Part shown: positions 35,695-48,015 of the stretch, one piece after another
Position numbering within the stretch: the stretch's first letter is position 1
Layout of the letters: the number at the start of each line of letters is the position of its first letter
Source: Symsagittifera roscoffensis
Taxonomy: Eukaryota > Xenacoelomorpha > Acoela > Convolutidae
Length of the DNA stretch: 64,000 nt
Assembly (NCBI RefSeq): GCF_963678635.1
Contig: NC_087070.1
Span: forward strand, 28,144,848 to 28,208,847
Reading direction: 5' to 3'
Notes under the pieces: model-generated
What the model saw: the letters and a program-made list of their open reading frames with translations, nothing else
Databases searched by the model: none
What the model was told of the DNA's origin: nothing
Position numbers and translations under genes: made by a program

Positions 35695-38600
35695 AATGAA
35701 AAACATGTAACTTTCATTCTTTCAAAAACTAAACAAACAACCTCCATTTTTCTCCAAATTGTACCCTTTATATAATCAAGAACAAAAACACCTGAAACCA
35801 CTAGCAGGATATGTATAATATTTTTCCATAAATCAAGCCCACCAATACAACATGAAACAAAATAAATAACGACTACACAGTCAGACCTTGAACTTAAGCC
35901 AATTCATAAATTTTTGAGCAACGACCTCGTCAATTAAATACATAAAGAATACAAACTCAGATATAATTTTTTTACACGTATGGCAAAAATTCTCCATATA
36001 AAATAACACAACAGTTGGACTTTTGGATTGTTGTGAAACAAATGCAACAATTCCCCCCACAGTAGAAATAGCATTTAGAGTAAATAAGATCTTGAATTCA
36101 TTAGATATATGCCAATCAACATTTTTAAATGAAGAATTATCAATTGAAAATATAAATAAGTGATCCTAAACGAAACAAAGTTACATTACAAAAGCACCCT
36201 AAATTCAACTAACATTTTGGATATCAAGATGTACCACTGAACAACAAAAATTTCTTACAATGTTGATTTTTCAACACTCTCAAATTACAAAACAAGAATT
36301 TGAACAACTAGCTGAACTTTTACTCAAACACCCAATGGTTTACGCCACATCTAAATTCAATGTTGGAAAAGTAAATTCACCACTACATCTACCTCTAAAA
36401 CCTGACGCAATTTTCAAAAACCAACGGGCAAGTAAAGTTTCAAATCACTTACAAGATAAATTCAAAATATTACTAGATGTATTAGAACAGTACGAAATCA
36501 TTTCTCCAGTAAATAAAGAAAAACAATCAAAAGGAAATACTTTAATAAATCCCGTTTTCATTCTAGCCAACGGAGAATCATTAAAAAGTCGTTCTAGACT
36601 CAAGGTTTCTCAATTCAGTAATTGATGAATCTAAATGTAATTGGTCCATAGAACCAACTCAAGTAAATTTCACAAAATAAGTGGAAAACACTTCACAACA
36701 TCTGACATGACCAGCACAAACAATCAAATGCCACTAGATGAATAATCACGGCGTTTAACACAGTTCGTTATAGGAAATCAACAAAACGAATTTGTTGGAT
36801 TTTTCTATGGAATCTCCATAGGAGCAGCAGCATTTTCAGCATTATTGAGAAAATTTTTCGACAACCTAAACTCAGTAAAAATCTCAAAACCTATTTAGAC
36901 GTTGTTTTCATTCAATCACAAACAAAACACGAAATGTTTAAATTATTGAATAAATACCACCAAAATACTACTTAAAGAAAACAAGAAAGCAGCCCCAGAC
37001 AAGTCACATTTTTGTGTTAAATTCCTTGGACATTTTATTGAAGGAGATACCATTAAAATCACTCCATTGAAATCTCGCATAGACACAATCATAAAACTTC
37101 AACCTCTATCAAATAAAAAGAAAATCCAAACATTTCCTGGAATGCTAAGCTTTTTAAGTTAATACGTCTATAAAACGCAACTATATTTAAGACCATTTTT
37201 ATGATTCTCAGACAACAAAGTAATTTTGAATGGACAAAAAAAAACACAAAAAAACGATTTGAACAATTGAAAACGCAAAAATCAAACACTATTCCAGATC
37301 CAGACCAACTATTTTATGCTATGTGCGACGCCTCCAATTTTGGCATCGGCGCACAATTTTTACAATCACACAGTGGAACAAATAAAAAGAATCTTGTCTC
37401 AGCAAACTCAAGACTGTTGACACAAGCTCAACTTAGACTATCTACACTAATGAGAGAATGCACAGCTACTAGATATACTCTCACAGAATATGAATTTTTA
37501 ATACTTGGTTCAAAACATCCAACAGTCCTATTTACAGATCATAAACCTATCACTTTTCTATTCACACAAAAACCAAATCCAAGACATAGATCTTATAGAT
37601 TTCAATTAACTCTACTGAAATTTCCAAATTTACATATAGTTTGGACCGCAGAAAAAAATCTTGCGTTGCCAGACACGCTCAGTCGAAACACACCACCTGA
37701 AATTCTTATAAGAAAAACAACATAAGAAATTCCACAAAACATTAGATTTTTTCTTGCAAAAGTTAAACCATCACCGCAATTAGAATGCAAATATGCAGTA
37801 AAAACTGACGTTGAAGATGAAAAATTAAATAAGTTACAACACTTTTCATTATCACTAGATTACCGAAACAGTCGCTACGAAGTAGACCTATTAGGAACCT
37901 CTACATTTATACCGATACCATAATCATCATGTATCAAAAAGAATACACAACAAAAACCACCTGAAAAAAAGTATAGGACAGACCTGCTCCCCTTAATAGA
38001 AAACGAAAACTTAACTGATAACATATATTTATCAGGACCTCCAGATAAAGATTCAAAATACACAATAAATCAAATTTTTATCTATATGACCCACTAGATG
38101 ACATATCTCTTTCAAAAACAGAAATTGAAAATATCTTTCTACCAGCCAAAAAAAAATTGACACCTGAGCCTACAAAAATTTCAAAACCTTGACCCAGTCA
38201 TTAGACATCTAAAATCTTGGCACAAATATAAAACAAAACCCATAAAAGTAGATATCACAGTTCTAGCAAACAAAAAACTTCTTATATAGCTCAGACATCC
38301 ATAAAGGAGAATAGAATTATTTTAGAATACCAAACACCTGAATTAAACGTAAATTTAGTCTTAAAACCAAATTTTGTAATACAAAAAGGAATATCCAAAA
38401 AAATTGCAATGACTCCGAAAAGGACCATTTTAAATTTTTGACAAAACCACTGATGTAATATATAAAATTATTCATTCAAAAAATAAATAAATATTTTATT
38501 ACAGAAACAATCTTTTGCCATATTACCCAAAAGAACACGCTCTTCGCGCACTAACGCAGTCATACTCCTTTACAGGACTAAAGGTTGGCCACGACAACTC

Positions 38601-40360
38601 AGACGATAATCACCAATAAAACATGATGTAAATTGTCCAACACATTCATTAGGATCAAAAAGTAAAAAAAATTAAAGCACCCGACTAAAATCTCAAAAAC
38701 TTAGCAGTAAACAAATACCTCAAAAACAAAAAAAAATCGAAAACTAGAGAAAAAAAATTATCACAAGAAACAAAAGAAAAATCTCAACATCGACAATCAT
38801 CACGACTTAGAAGTCAACCGCGAAAAGAATACAAAACTTTCATTCCACGATATAAAATTTTAAAGAAAGTTGAATTTCAAAAACCCCTTTTTATTTAATT
38901 AATCATGTTTAACTTCAAAATCATTTTAAACATTCAAAAATGAAAAAAATTTTCTGTTCCAAAACTCATTCTGACGCTCTTGAACAACTAGTTCAACTTT
39001 AGCCAATCAGAAACTATCTAAACATCAACCCATTCTGACACCACTTCTGTAGCCGACACTTTGCAGACGTCAAACTTATATGAAACTATAATTTAAAGAC
39101 CTCCAGGTCAAAAATAAGCGAAACGATCACGTTTGACAACCAAAGTAAACAAAATTTGAATATTACAACCATCCCCTATCAACTAGTACAAAAATCAACT
39201 ATATTGTCCCAACTTACACTCCAAATTTCCCTCAAGGAAAAAATTAAATAAGCCTGAAGTAAAAATAAGACATGACCATCTAGCCTAAAGTACAAATAAC
39301 TCCTGAATACCCCCGATCATCCAATAAATTAAAAAAAACTAAAAAACTCATTCTCAGACCTTCAGATTTCTTCCCACCAAAAATTGCCTATATCCAAACC
39401 ACTTGTCAAAAAACAATGAATCAAAAAATTTTCAAAAAATGTTCTATTCCAAAAAGCATGCTGACACTCTTGAACAACTAGTTCAACTTTAGCCAATCAG
39501 AAACTATCTAAATATCACCCCATTCTGACACCACTTCTTTAGCCGACACTTTGCAGACTTCAGACTTATATGAAACTATAATTGAAAGACCTCCAGGTCA
39601 AAAATAAGCGAGACGATCGCATTTGACAACCAAAGTAAACAAAATCTGAAAAGAAAAAACTTATTCGGCCTCGAAAAGAAAAAAATTACCGGCAAAAACG
39701 AATCATTTCTCAAATGCTTTTTTTCTCTCTCAGTTCAACTCCTCAAAATAATAATCTCAAAATTTTGTTCTCTTCTATCAATCTTTTTTCATATTAGAAT
39801 GCTTTTTATTACAGACACATTTGAAATATTTCTCCTTCTCCTCGTAATTTTTTGCAGTTTTTTCGTAATTTTTCATTCCCTCCAGAAAACCTATCTCAAC
39901 TTCGCAAAAATCCTTGACACCTCCACAGGTACAATAATTCAACAACTATCTAAATGTTAAGACCTTTAATAAAAAAGAACGACATTTTTCTTCTTTTAGT
40001 GATATTTGTCAGTTTACTAGTATCCCTAATTTGACAGTATGTAAATGTATAAAAAAGGCAATAATAACTTTTGCTCTGGCAAAAATACTTTCAATCAGTT
40101 TTATAGAAGATTTTTTTAAACAACATACATTTTGTTCATGAGCAAAAACTAATTAAAATATTTCAAAATTGCTAATCAACAATCAACACATTAGTCCCCA
40201 CCGACTACGACATCCCAGGAATCTCCAACAACACCAATTTATTTGAAGGAAGACACGCATTACTATCAGAACCTTTAATACCCGTAGTTCACCACGCACC
40301 TCTAAGCGAACCACAATACCAACCAAAATACATTATCTATTCTTCTCTCCAACCAGATCT
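35695..40360 (+). repeat. Retroelement pol region, tandem copy 2 (fossil)
   Basis: Repeats 31,165-35,694 in the same order at roughly 95 percent identity by eye. Its RNase H (about 37.3-37.65 kb) is preserved over a longer stretch, through VWTAEKNLALPDTLSRNTPP, a hallmark after Gypsy RNase H. It contains an extra nested duplication: 38,940-39,130 recurs at 39,425-39,620. Confidence 0.8.
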
Positions 40361-42080
40361 TACTAGAACAAGACACCCTTGTCAAAACCAAAATCAAACA
40401 TCTAAACTAGATAGACAAATCATAAATCCAAGTCGTGATAGAAAATTTACAACTCCCAGAGTTCATTTTAATATACCCTAATCACCATCACCAAATCCTT
40501 CGGACCTTTCCATTAATACAATTCAAAATACCCCTCCACCATTACAAACGTTTTCACAACAAAACACACCAAACATACCATCGGATTACTTAGGATGAGC
40601 CCCCACATCCGAACAACTTCGTGAAAAGCCTTTTAAACCCCAACTTCAACACAACGTTTCCCACATTGCATGACACAAGCTTTCACTCAAGGAGAACTAA
40701 ACTTGGTGAACGACGCTATTGATATCTCATCCAAAACATCTTTGTCATTACCAATAACCTTATCGCTACCTTCAACCCTTTCAACAATAATCAAACTCCA
40801 TCAACAACATTTCCACTAAATTTCCCTACAAATTTAGAGGATAGATATAAAAAACTTTTAACCAATAATATACTTCTAGGATTAGATTGGAATACATTCA
40901 TAGCACCTCCTCCTTTTTTTGGTCAACATCTTGATAGCAACAGATTACATAATTGGGCACTCAACAGATTACAATGCAGACACGATATTCCCAAAGACAT
41001 GCAGGAACACAACATACAAATCCTTAGACAAGACAATATAACACTTAAATTTGAAATAACAGTAAAATTGAAAAATTCACGACATTACCCTCTCCACCTA
41101 GCTCCTCCGAATAAAACAGCTCAATAATTACCTCCCCATTCATCTCAACAAAAGTTATCTATAAATACGATAGATATACAAAAAAAACACTTGGATACAT
41201 CACATTCTATATTCGGGACTATCCTCTTCTTGTATCTTTTAATACTCTTTTTTCTCCAAATCCTTTCTCCCCTATTTCTTCAGAACCAACATCCCAGAAA
41301 AATCTTTCCCCTCGAACAGGACCACAAGATGAATTAGTCAAACGCTATGATTATGAAGAAAATGAACAAAAAACACAAAACAAATACACCATAAACCAAG
41401 TAACTCAATGCGAATCAGAACCACGAGAAACAAAAACAATAAATATAGAAGCAACACGTTATTCACAACTCCGAGCTACACCCTTAACAAGATAGAATTT
41501 CACAGCAACATTTTCAGAGAAAAAGTATATTTTTCTCAAGTCTCAAAGGGAAACAAAAATAGACTCAATCACGAATCTTTCTATCAGAGCAATATAAAAA
41601 TACTTTTACAACTTAATCCTGCCAATTGTAAAAATGAGCTCTAACAATTAAAGCTAACTACAAATTAAAATACAAATCGAAATTTGGTAAATTTTCAAGT
41701 TTTTTCAGACTCTGCGCATCAAGCAGAACTTGAAAGATACCCAGGCCATATAAAATTAGAAGATAAATACCCGTTCCACGGCGCACCTGGAGAATTATTT
41801 CATGATCTCTATGATAAAAAATGGATACCACACATTGGAATAAACACACCTTCAAATTGTAAAGTAGACACAAAAAACAAAGGATATCAAGAAATAATGT
41901 TTTTTGATTGGAAAATCAAATTGAAAAAGTACAACTAACACGAGACTTGAAAAAAGACACCATAATTTATCAAGGAATTATTAAAGACCACATTTCAAGT
42001 TGCAAGAACTCATGGAGAATGATGAAGTTTCATCAAAAACATTTTATTCAATCAATCTCTTCTGATAAAGTAAACCCTGA
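40361..42080 (+). pseudogene. Retroelement 3' module, proximal part (fossil)
   Basis: A/C-rich, frame-broken coding-like DNA after the pol repeats. Near 41.7-41.94 kb a segment reads AELERYPGHIKLEDKYPFHG and ends FFDWKIKLKK. I do not recognise it; a second gag-like or envelope-side gene is possible by position. Confidence 0.45.
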
Positions 42081-43880
42081 TAAAATCTGACAAAACAGAA
42101 ATTGTTATAATATTATTGATGGAAAAGAAAACAAATTGACACGTTTCAAATAGAAATAGAACTCACCTGCAATTATAAAACTCCACTTTACAAAACACAA
42201 TATTCAGAAATTCTTGTCGAATATGAAAAAAGTTTCGACATGAAAACAGGAAAATTACTAAGCAACCCATATCCAACGTATCACAATAAAATCGACAAAA
42301 AATTTTACCAGTAACTTTTCTGAAAAACACAGGAAAACTGGTGGAAAACTTTGCCCACAAGACAAAGGCAGTACACGTTTACAAGAACTATCACACATGA
42401 ACAATACCTATTTTGGTGCTATTCACTATGAAATCCACTTAGACATGAAATTGGACTACACAATAAGCAAAACCTATCAAGAAATATGACTACCGGAATT
42501 GAAAACAACTCATGACTTATGTGTTTATGTGAACTGGAACGATAATAAATTTAACAATCTCTTGCACTCGCAGTACTAAAAATACTTAGGCAGGATATTT
42601 ATTATCAGGCAATAGATCAAATCAAACAAAATACAAATTGTTTTAACAATATTGATAGATTAGAAATCAAATTGACACGTTTTCAATTCAACCCCGAAAC
42701 AAAACTCGCCTGCAAATATAAAAATTCCACTTTACAAAACAAAATTTTTAGAAACACTTGTCAAATACGAAAAAGGTTTCGACATGAAAACAGGGAAATT
42801 ACTTGAAAAACCCATATCCACGTATCACAATAAAAACGACGAAAATTCATGCACCCCAGTAAATTTTCTGAAAAACACAGCAAAACTGGTGGAAAACTTG
42901 GCCCACAAGACAAATGCAGTACACGTTTACAAGAACTATCACTCAAGAACAATACCTATTTTGGTGCAATTCACTATGACATCCATTTAGACATGAAATT
43001 GGATAACACAGTAAGCAGAATCTTTTAAGAAAAGTCACTATCAGAATTAGAAACAATTCATCCCTTATGTGTTTATGTGAACTCGAACGATTATAAATCT
43101 TACAATCTCTTGCACTCGCAGTACTAAAATACCTTATGCAGGATATTTATTATCAGACAAAAGTTCAAATCAAACAAAACAGAAAGTGTTATAACAATAT
43201 TGATGAATTAGAAATCAAATTGACACGTTTTCGAATCTACCCCGAAACAGAACTCGCCTGCAAATAAAAAACTCCACTTTACAAACACAAAATTCAAAAA
43301 TTTTTGTCGAGTACGAAAAGGTTTCGACATGAAAACAGGAAAATTACTAAGAAAACCCATATGCAACGTATCACAACAAAAACGACGAAAATTCATACAT
43401 CCCAGTAAATTTTCTGAAAAACACAAGAAAACTGGTGGAAAACTTTGCATACAAGACGAAGGCAGTACATATTTACAAGAACTATCACTCATGACTAATA
43501 CCTATTTTGGTGCAATTCACTATGACATCCTCTTAGACATGAAATCGAATTACACAATAAGCAGAATTTTTTAAGGAATGTCACGATCAGAATTAGAAAC
43601 AATTCATCACTTATGTGAACTCGAACGAACACAAACTTTGCAATCTATTGCACTGGCAGTACTAAAAATACCCTATTCAGGATAATAATCATCAGGCAAT
43701 AGATCAAATCAATTAAAACAGAAAACGTTATAACAATATCGATGGAAGAGAAAATAAATTAACACGCTTTCAAATTTATCTCGAAACAGAACTCGCCTGC
43801 AAATATACAACTCCACTTTACAAAACACTATATTCAGAAATTCTTATTGAATACGAAAAAAGTTTCAACGTTGATGACTA
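42080..43880 (+). repeat. 540-bp tandem array, three full units and a partial fourth, in the retroelement (fossil)
   Basis: The phrase AACTCCACTTTACAAA with a following CGACATGAAAACAGG recurs at about 42,178, 42,722 and 43,267, and the start of the phrase again at 43,810, giving a period of about 545 bp. Each unit encodes the same kind of peptide when read locally (TPLYK..., YEKSFDMKTGKLL, TYFGAIHYDI). This is a multiplied protein-coding segment, now decayed. Confidence 0.8.
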
Positions 43881-46464
43881 TACACTGTTTTCCAAACTCT
43901 CATGGACATTATATTACCAATTCACTAACCCATTGTTACTCTCATTGTATAATAACCCAGGAGACAATGAATTAAGTCAATTTCAACTACAACACCTAAC
44001 CAAAGCCTTTCATGAAAAAAATAAACAACCATAGTACTAACGCAAACATTAAAGAGGTTTGTTGCACAAAAAGCAAACTGATTCTCAATTAACCAGTATG
44101 ATCACGCTATTGCATGTTATATGGCAGGTTAATTTTTAGAAGACGACAAAAATACTAATCCCCAACTAACCGAAAAACCACAATACGTATTTGTCATTAA
44201 CTGCATGAATAAAAACTATGATAAAACTATTTCCACAGCACTTCGCGACCCCAAAGCCTATGATTCTTATTTTAATAAATATAATCGTTTCTCACTAATA
44301 TTAAATTTCCTCACACCGAAAGAACGTGATTTACACTGCTCACAACATCGAATAATGTTACGCACTAAACAAAATTACACATACACTTATTATAATTTTA
44401 TTCAACACCACTATACAACTAATACATCATTACGAAACTCACAACATATATTCACATATTTATAAACACTAAATATACCTCACCTTTCTTCTTAAATTTT
44501 GCCTATTGTAAAAAAGACACTAATATGCAGGGCATCATTCGAAACTACGACCCCATAAGACAATTTTATCTAATTTTTGCACTAACCGAATGTTTTAATG
44601 ACAAGCAATCCCACCCGCTAACTGTCCTCCACGAATATATACAGCGCGTCGAAGTCCAAATCCTAGAACATATTCATAACACTAAAAATAACCATAAGCC
44701 TTATAACCTAATTCAAAGAACACCGCATAAATTCTCACTAAATAGTGAAGAGCACAAGATCATCAGAGCACTCGAGCTTGTATGGCCTCTTGTCCAAACT
44801 AAAAACGTCATCCGCTTGCTTGCTACTTTCCTAACATCATCAGACACAATTGGCACTGTTTTCCCAAATGGATGTTTTGCCGACGACGACCCTTTGTAAG
44901 TATAATGAAGTAAGTGTAATTAATAAATTTAAAAACATTTTTTCATAAATGTCTCACCTTCTTTTTTTAAGTTTAACCACTCAATCATCTAAAGCAAAAG
45001 AAAGTAAATAAAACATTTTAAACTCTTTTCTATAAACTTTTTAGTCCATTTTAACAATACCAGTATTTATTTAAAGCAAACAAAAAATAATTTACTTTCA
45101 AATAAGCAGTAAATTCTTAAATAAAAACTCCCATAGCAATAAATTAAAATTTCTATGTAGTGTATTCATAAAATTAAACTCCCACAGCAGTAAAACTAAT
45201 ATTTCAATGTAGTAAATTCATAACAAATTGTGAATAAACTGAAGAGAACTAAGATTTTTACATGACGCTTCTTCTTTAAGTTTGAATCATTCACTCGCCC
45301 ATAAAAAACTGTTTTCCTAAAAACGCACAGCACGCCCACGAAAGAATTTTTAAATTATGAATTTCAACCTTTAATTTTCACTGATAACAGCTCTAACTTT
45401 TTTTTATTTACACGTTTCAAACTTTTCTTTAACCCGGTTGGAAGGAAATATATAGTAAGCTGAACTAATCAACGCGGCTTACTAAGACCACAAAACCACA
45501 AAACAAAAGCATGACTAAGAAAGAAAATTCCACGGTACCAAAGCCAGATTAAAACCAGATTAAATTTGGATTTGTTCTTTCTGGAAGTCGAAAAATTAAA
45601 CCCAAACCAAAATATTCTGTTTTTGAGAAAACGACACAACCAAAACAAAAAGGAGAAAAACACGTTTAATAAATGTAACAAAAGGTTGAACAAATAAAGG
45701 GACTCTGCACAAATAAACGATCATAATAAAGCCCACTCCTGTCCTCACCAACCAGAGGGACGTCCTGAGCATGCTCTATAGCCGGCCTAACCCACCGCGC
45801 TACAACCACGCTTTTTGACCCACACTCTATTTTTGCTGAGAGTTGCTATAGTGTGAGCGACTCTTTAAGAAAAACTAAAATGAAACGCTTTTGCGATAAC
45901 AATTAATAATAAATCATAACTAAAGCTTAACTAACAAGAAACAATTATATATTGAACATAATTGCAGTATGTAAAGATTTCTTAGAGCCCAAGGATCGAG
46001 CAGCAAAGTAGATGACAACCCACCTACATTCCAACTCTGGAATAGCAAATATATTCGGTTTGCTGCCAAAGTCACCTCTCCCTAAAGATTTTAAGTATGG
46101 ACTCACTATCGCAGCCAAGGAAAACGATTGAACCAGACCTATGGCCATCTCGATGTTGATTACACGTACCGATCCTAGTCATTTGGCACTTCACACGGAA
46201 AATTCAAACTTCACCCTGCACATAGTCTCGCTCTAAACTTAACGAAATCGATACATCATTGCATCGATCAGAAGTCTTGACACAATCACCCAAGACTACC
46301 ACGATCAACGAGACCCGTCTTGAAATACGAACAAAACAATATTTATCTGTCTAACACAAACCACCACAATTCTCCTCTCGCCTAGAATTCAATGCTCGCA
46401 ACTTCTAAAGGAAACTACAATAAACAATTAAAACTAAAAACTCTCTAAACTCCTGATGGGTGGA
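43881..46464 (+). pseudogene. Retroelement 3' module, distal part and 3' leader (fossil)
   Basis: Contains open stretches near 44.2-44.46 and 44.53-44.9 kb (the latter 124 codons, with QFYLIFALTECFNDKQSHPL) of unknown function. Non-coding DNA follows from about 44.9 kb. The part 45,620-46,464 matches the minus-strand copy at 7,667-8,570. Confidence 0.5.
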
Positions 46465-46741
46465 GCAAGTTTTAAACTAGTATTTATAAGCCAGTTATAC
46501 TATTGATAAACTATCACTATATAATACTACTAACTAACCAATCATATTCCATCTCTTACATTGACACTTATTTGTAAATGCTGAAACTATCATCAAGACT
46601 TCCCTTCGAACTTTAATTTCACTTAAACCTAAATTAACTTTATTTTATTACTGATCATCAAGGCTTTCCTTGGATCAAATCAGCACATTTTTGTTTTCTC
46701 CTTCCCATAATTTTAAAAGTGTCTAATGATTTCAAACGTTA
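46465..46741 (+). repeat. Shortened 3' LTR joined to leader sequence (fossil)
   Basis: 46,465-46,588 matches the first 125 bp of the 5' LTR. It then continues directly as 46,589-46,741, which matches 25,940-26,092 of the leader. The intervening 0.9 kb is absent. The order LTR then leader downstream of an element suggests a former tandem (LTR-shared) neighbour that was later trimmed. Confidence 0.7.
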
Positions 46742-47274
46742 TCATTTTATGCTCAATACTTGTTTCGAAAAAAACTTTGCATGAAAAAATTTGAGATAAT
46801 TGTTTATAACGTAGCCCAGGCTGATTTTTTCATACAAACGAAATTATTTTAAACATAATATTTTGTACCAAAATCTAAACTATAATTTTTTCATGCTTTT
46901 AGTTGGTAACGTATGTATAATCTGATGAAAAAAACCTTGATTTTTGACTAGCAAAATTTGTGACACAAAACGTTTTAGCAAAATACAAAAGTGTACGATT
47001 TGATTTTGTAGTTCTGAGTGAGTTACCAAACATTTCCTCATACAAATTGTCTAAAATTACCTATATCATCCCCTCAACCAATTGATTTCTCATGTTAGAA
47101 AACACTTGGTTATTGTGTTTTCGGTCAGAACACAAAAATACTTCGCTCGAAAAATAATCAATTTTAATAAAGTAAGAAAAAACTTGTTATTCACTTTTTA
47201 TGAATGGAAAATTGTTTATCGTTGAGATTTAAAATGACTTTCTGTACCATTGGAATTTTAAGAAATTAAATAAC
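46742..47274. other. Spacer, no gene seen
   Basis: AT-rich. A small hairpin (TTGTGTTTT / AGAACACAA) at about 47,116-47,138 resembles the one near 4,863. Nothing else is recognised. Confidence 0.4.
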
Positions 47275-47392
47275 AAGACGTTTTATTAAAATTACCAATA
47301 TACAAAAATATACAGACAGCAACATATTTACAGTTAAGATTGAAACAACGTATAACATAACAAACAAAAATTACAGGCTAAAAATAACAAGT

Positions 47393-48015
47393 TCAGAGAT
47401 AAAAAGTGTCTTCGAGACAGTCTGACTCCTTGAGTGTGCCGAAAACCGAGGCAGCATTTCCAATTTGCAAAGCTATGGAAATTCTCTGCTTTAAAAACGA
47501 GGAAGCGCGGGGTTCGAAAGAAGAGTCAGCCAGTCTTCTTCCTAAATCACGCAAGAAGATCTCGGTCTCGCTTCCACAAGCTCCCTGTGTTTCAAATGCC
47601 ACTGGTTGAAAGGCGTAGCCGTCACGAATAAGAGGTTCGTATTTGCGCGTTTTCAGAATTTCTGCTTCAGATGCAGCTTTACCAGCAATTAAATGGGGAT
47701 CAGAGATGCGAGATGGAGCTAATCCGTCAACAACAGTAGCATCCCATAGGAGGGGGAGCCACGAATCCATGGAGTCAGTGTCAAGCCATCCGGTCTTTTT
47801 GCATCGGTTCTACATAACCCAGGACTGAAGGAATGTGAATTGATCCAAACGACTCTTTAATGATTTGATTTAGCATGGAATGTCTTGCAAATCTTCCGGC
47901 ACTGCGAGAGCACGAAAGGCCATGCAAACCAGACAAATCCACTTGTTTTCCGCAAACGCAACTATGCTCAACACAAACGGGGGCTCCTACTCGAAGACTG
48001 ACGGAAGCTGCGTAT
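47393..48015 (-). pseudogene. LINE zinc-motif and restriction-like endonuclease tail, frameshifted
   Basis: Continuation of the LINE protein in other frames. First GAPVCVEHSCVCG...GLHGLSC...GRFARHSMLNQ (about 47,990-47,830), a CxxHxCxC-type motif. Then KRPDGLTLTPW (about 47,805-47,773). Then LLWDATVVDGLAPS and about 115 more residues ending FGTLKESDCLED. RPDG followed by WDAT matches the restriction-like endonuclease active site (R/K-P-D then D). At least three frameshifts separate the pieces (near 48,010, 47,812 and 47,762), so this copy cannot make the intact tail. Confidence 0.75.

Larger units (their letters stand above)
24895..46741 (+). mobile_element. Giant Ty3/Gypsy-like LTR retrotransposon (fossil)
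   Basis: A retroelement of about 21.7 kb in plus orientation. Parts in order: 5' LTR, primer-site-like TGGTGCGACC just after it, a gag-like Q/N-rich region, a pol region with reverse transcriptase and Gypsy-type RNase H, a tandem second copy of that region, a long 3' module of unknown coding, a purine tract and a shortened 3' LTR. The plus strand is strikingly A/C-rich and G-poor throughout, which marks its borders well. It is heavily decayed, with dozens of interruptions, and is certainly inactive. LTR remnants agree at roughly 90 percent over 124 bp, so the insertion is not recent. Another fragment of the family is at 7,276-8,570. Confidence 0.85.
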
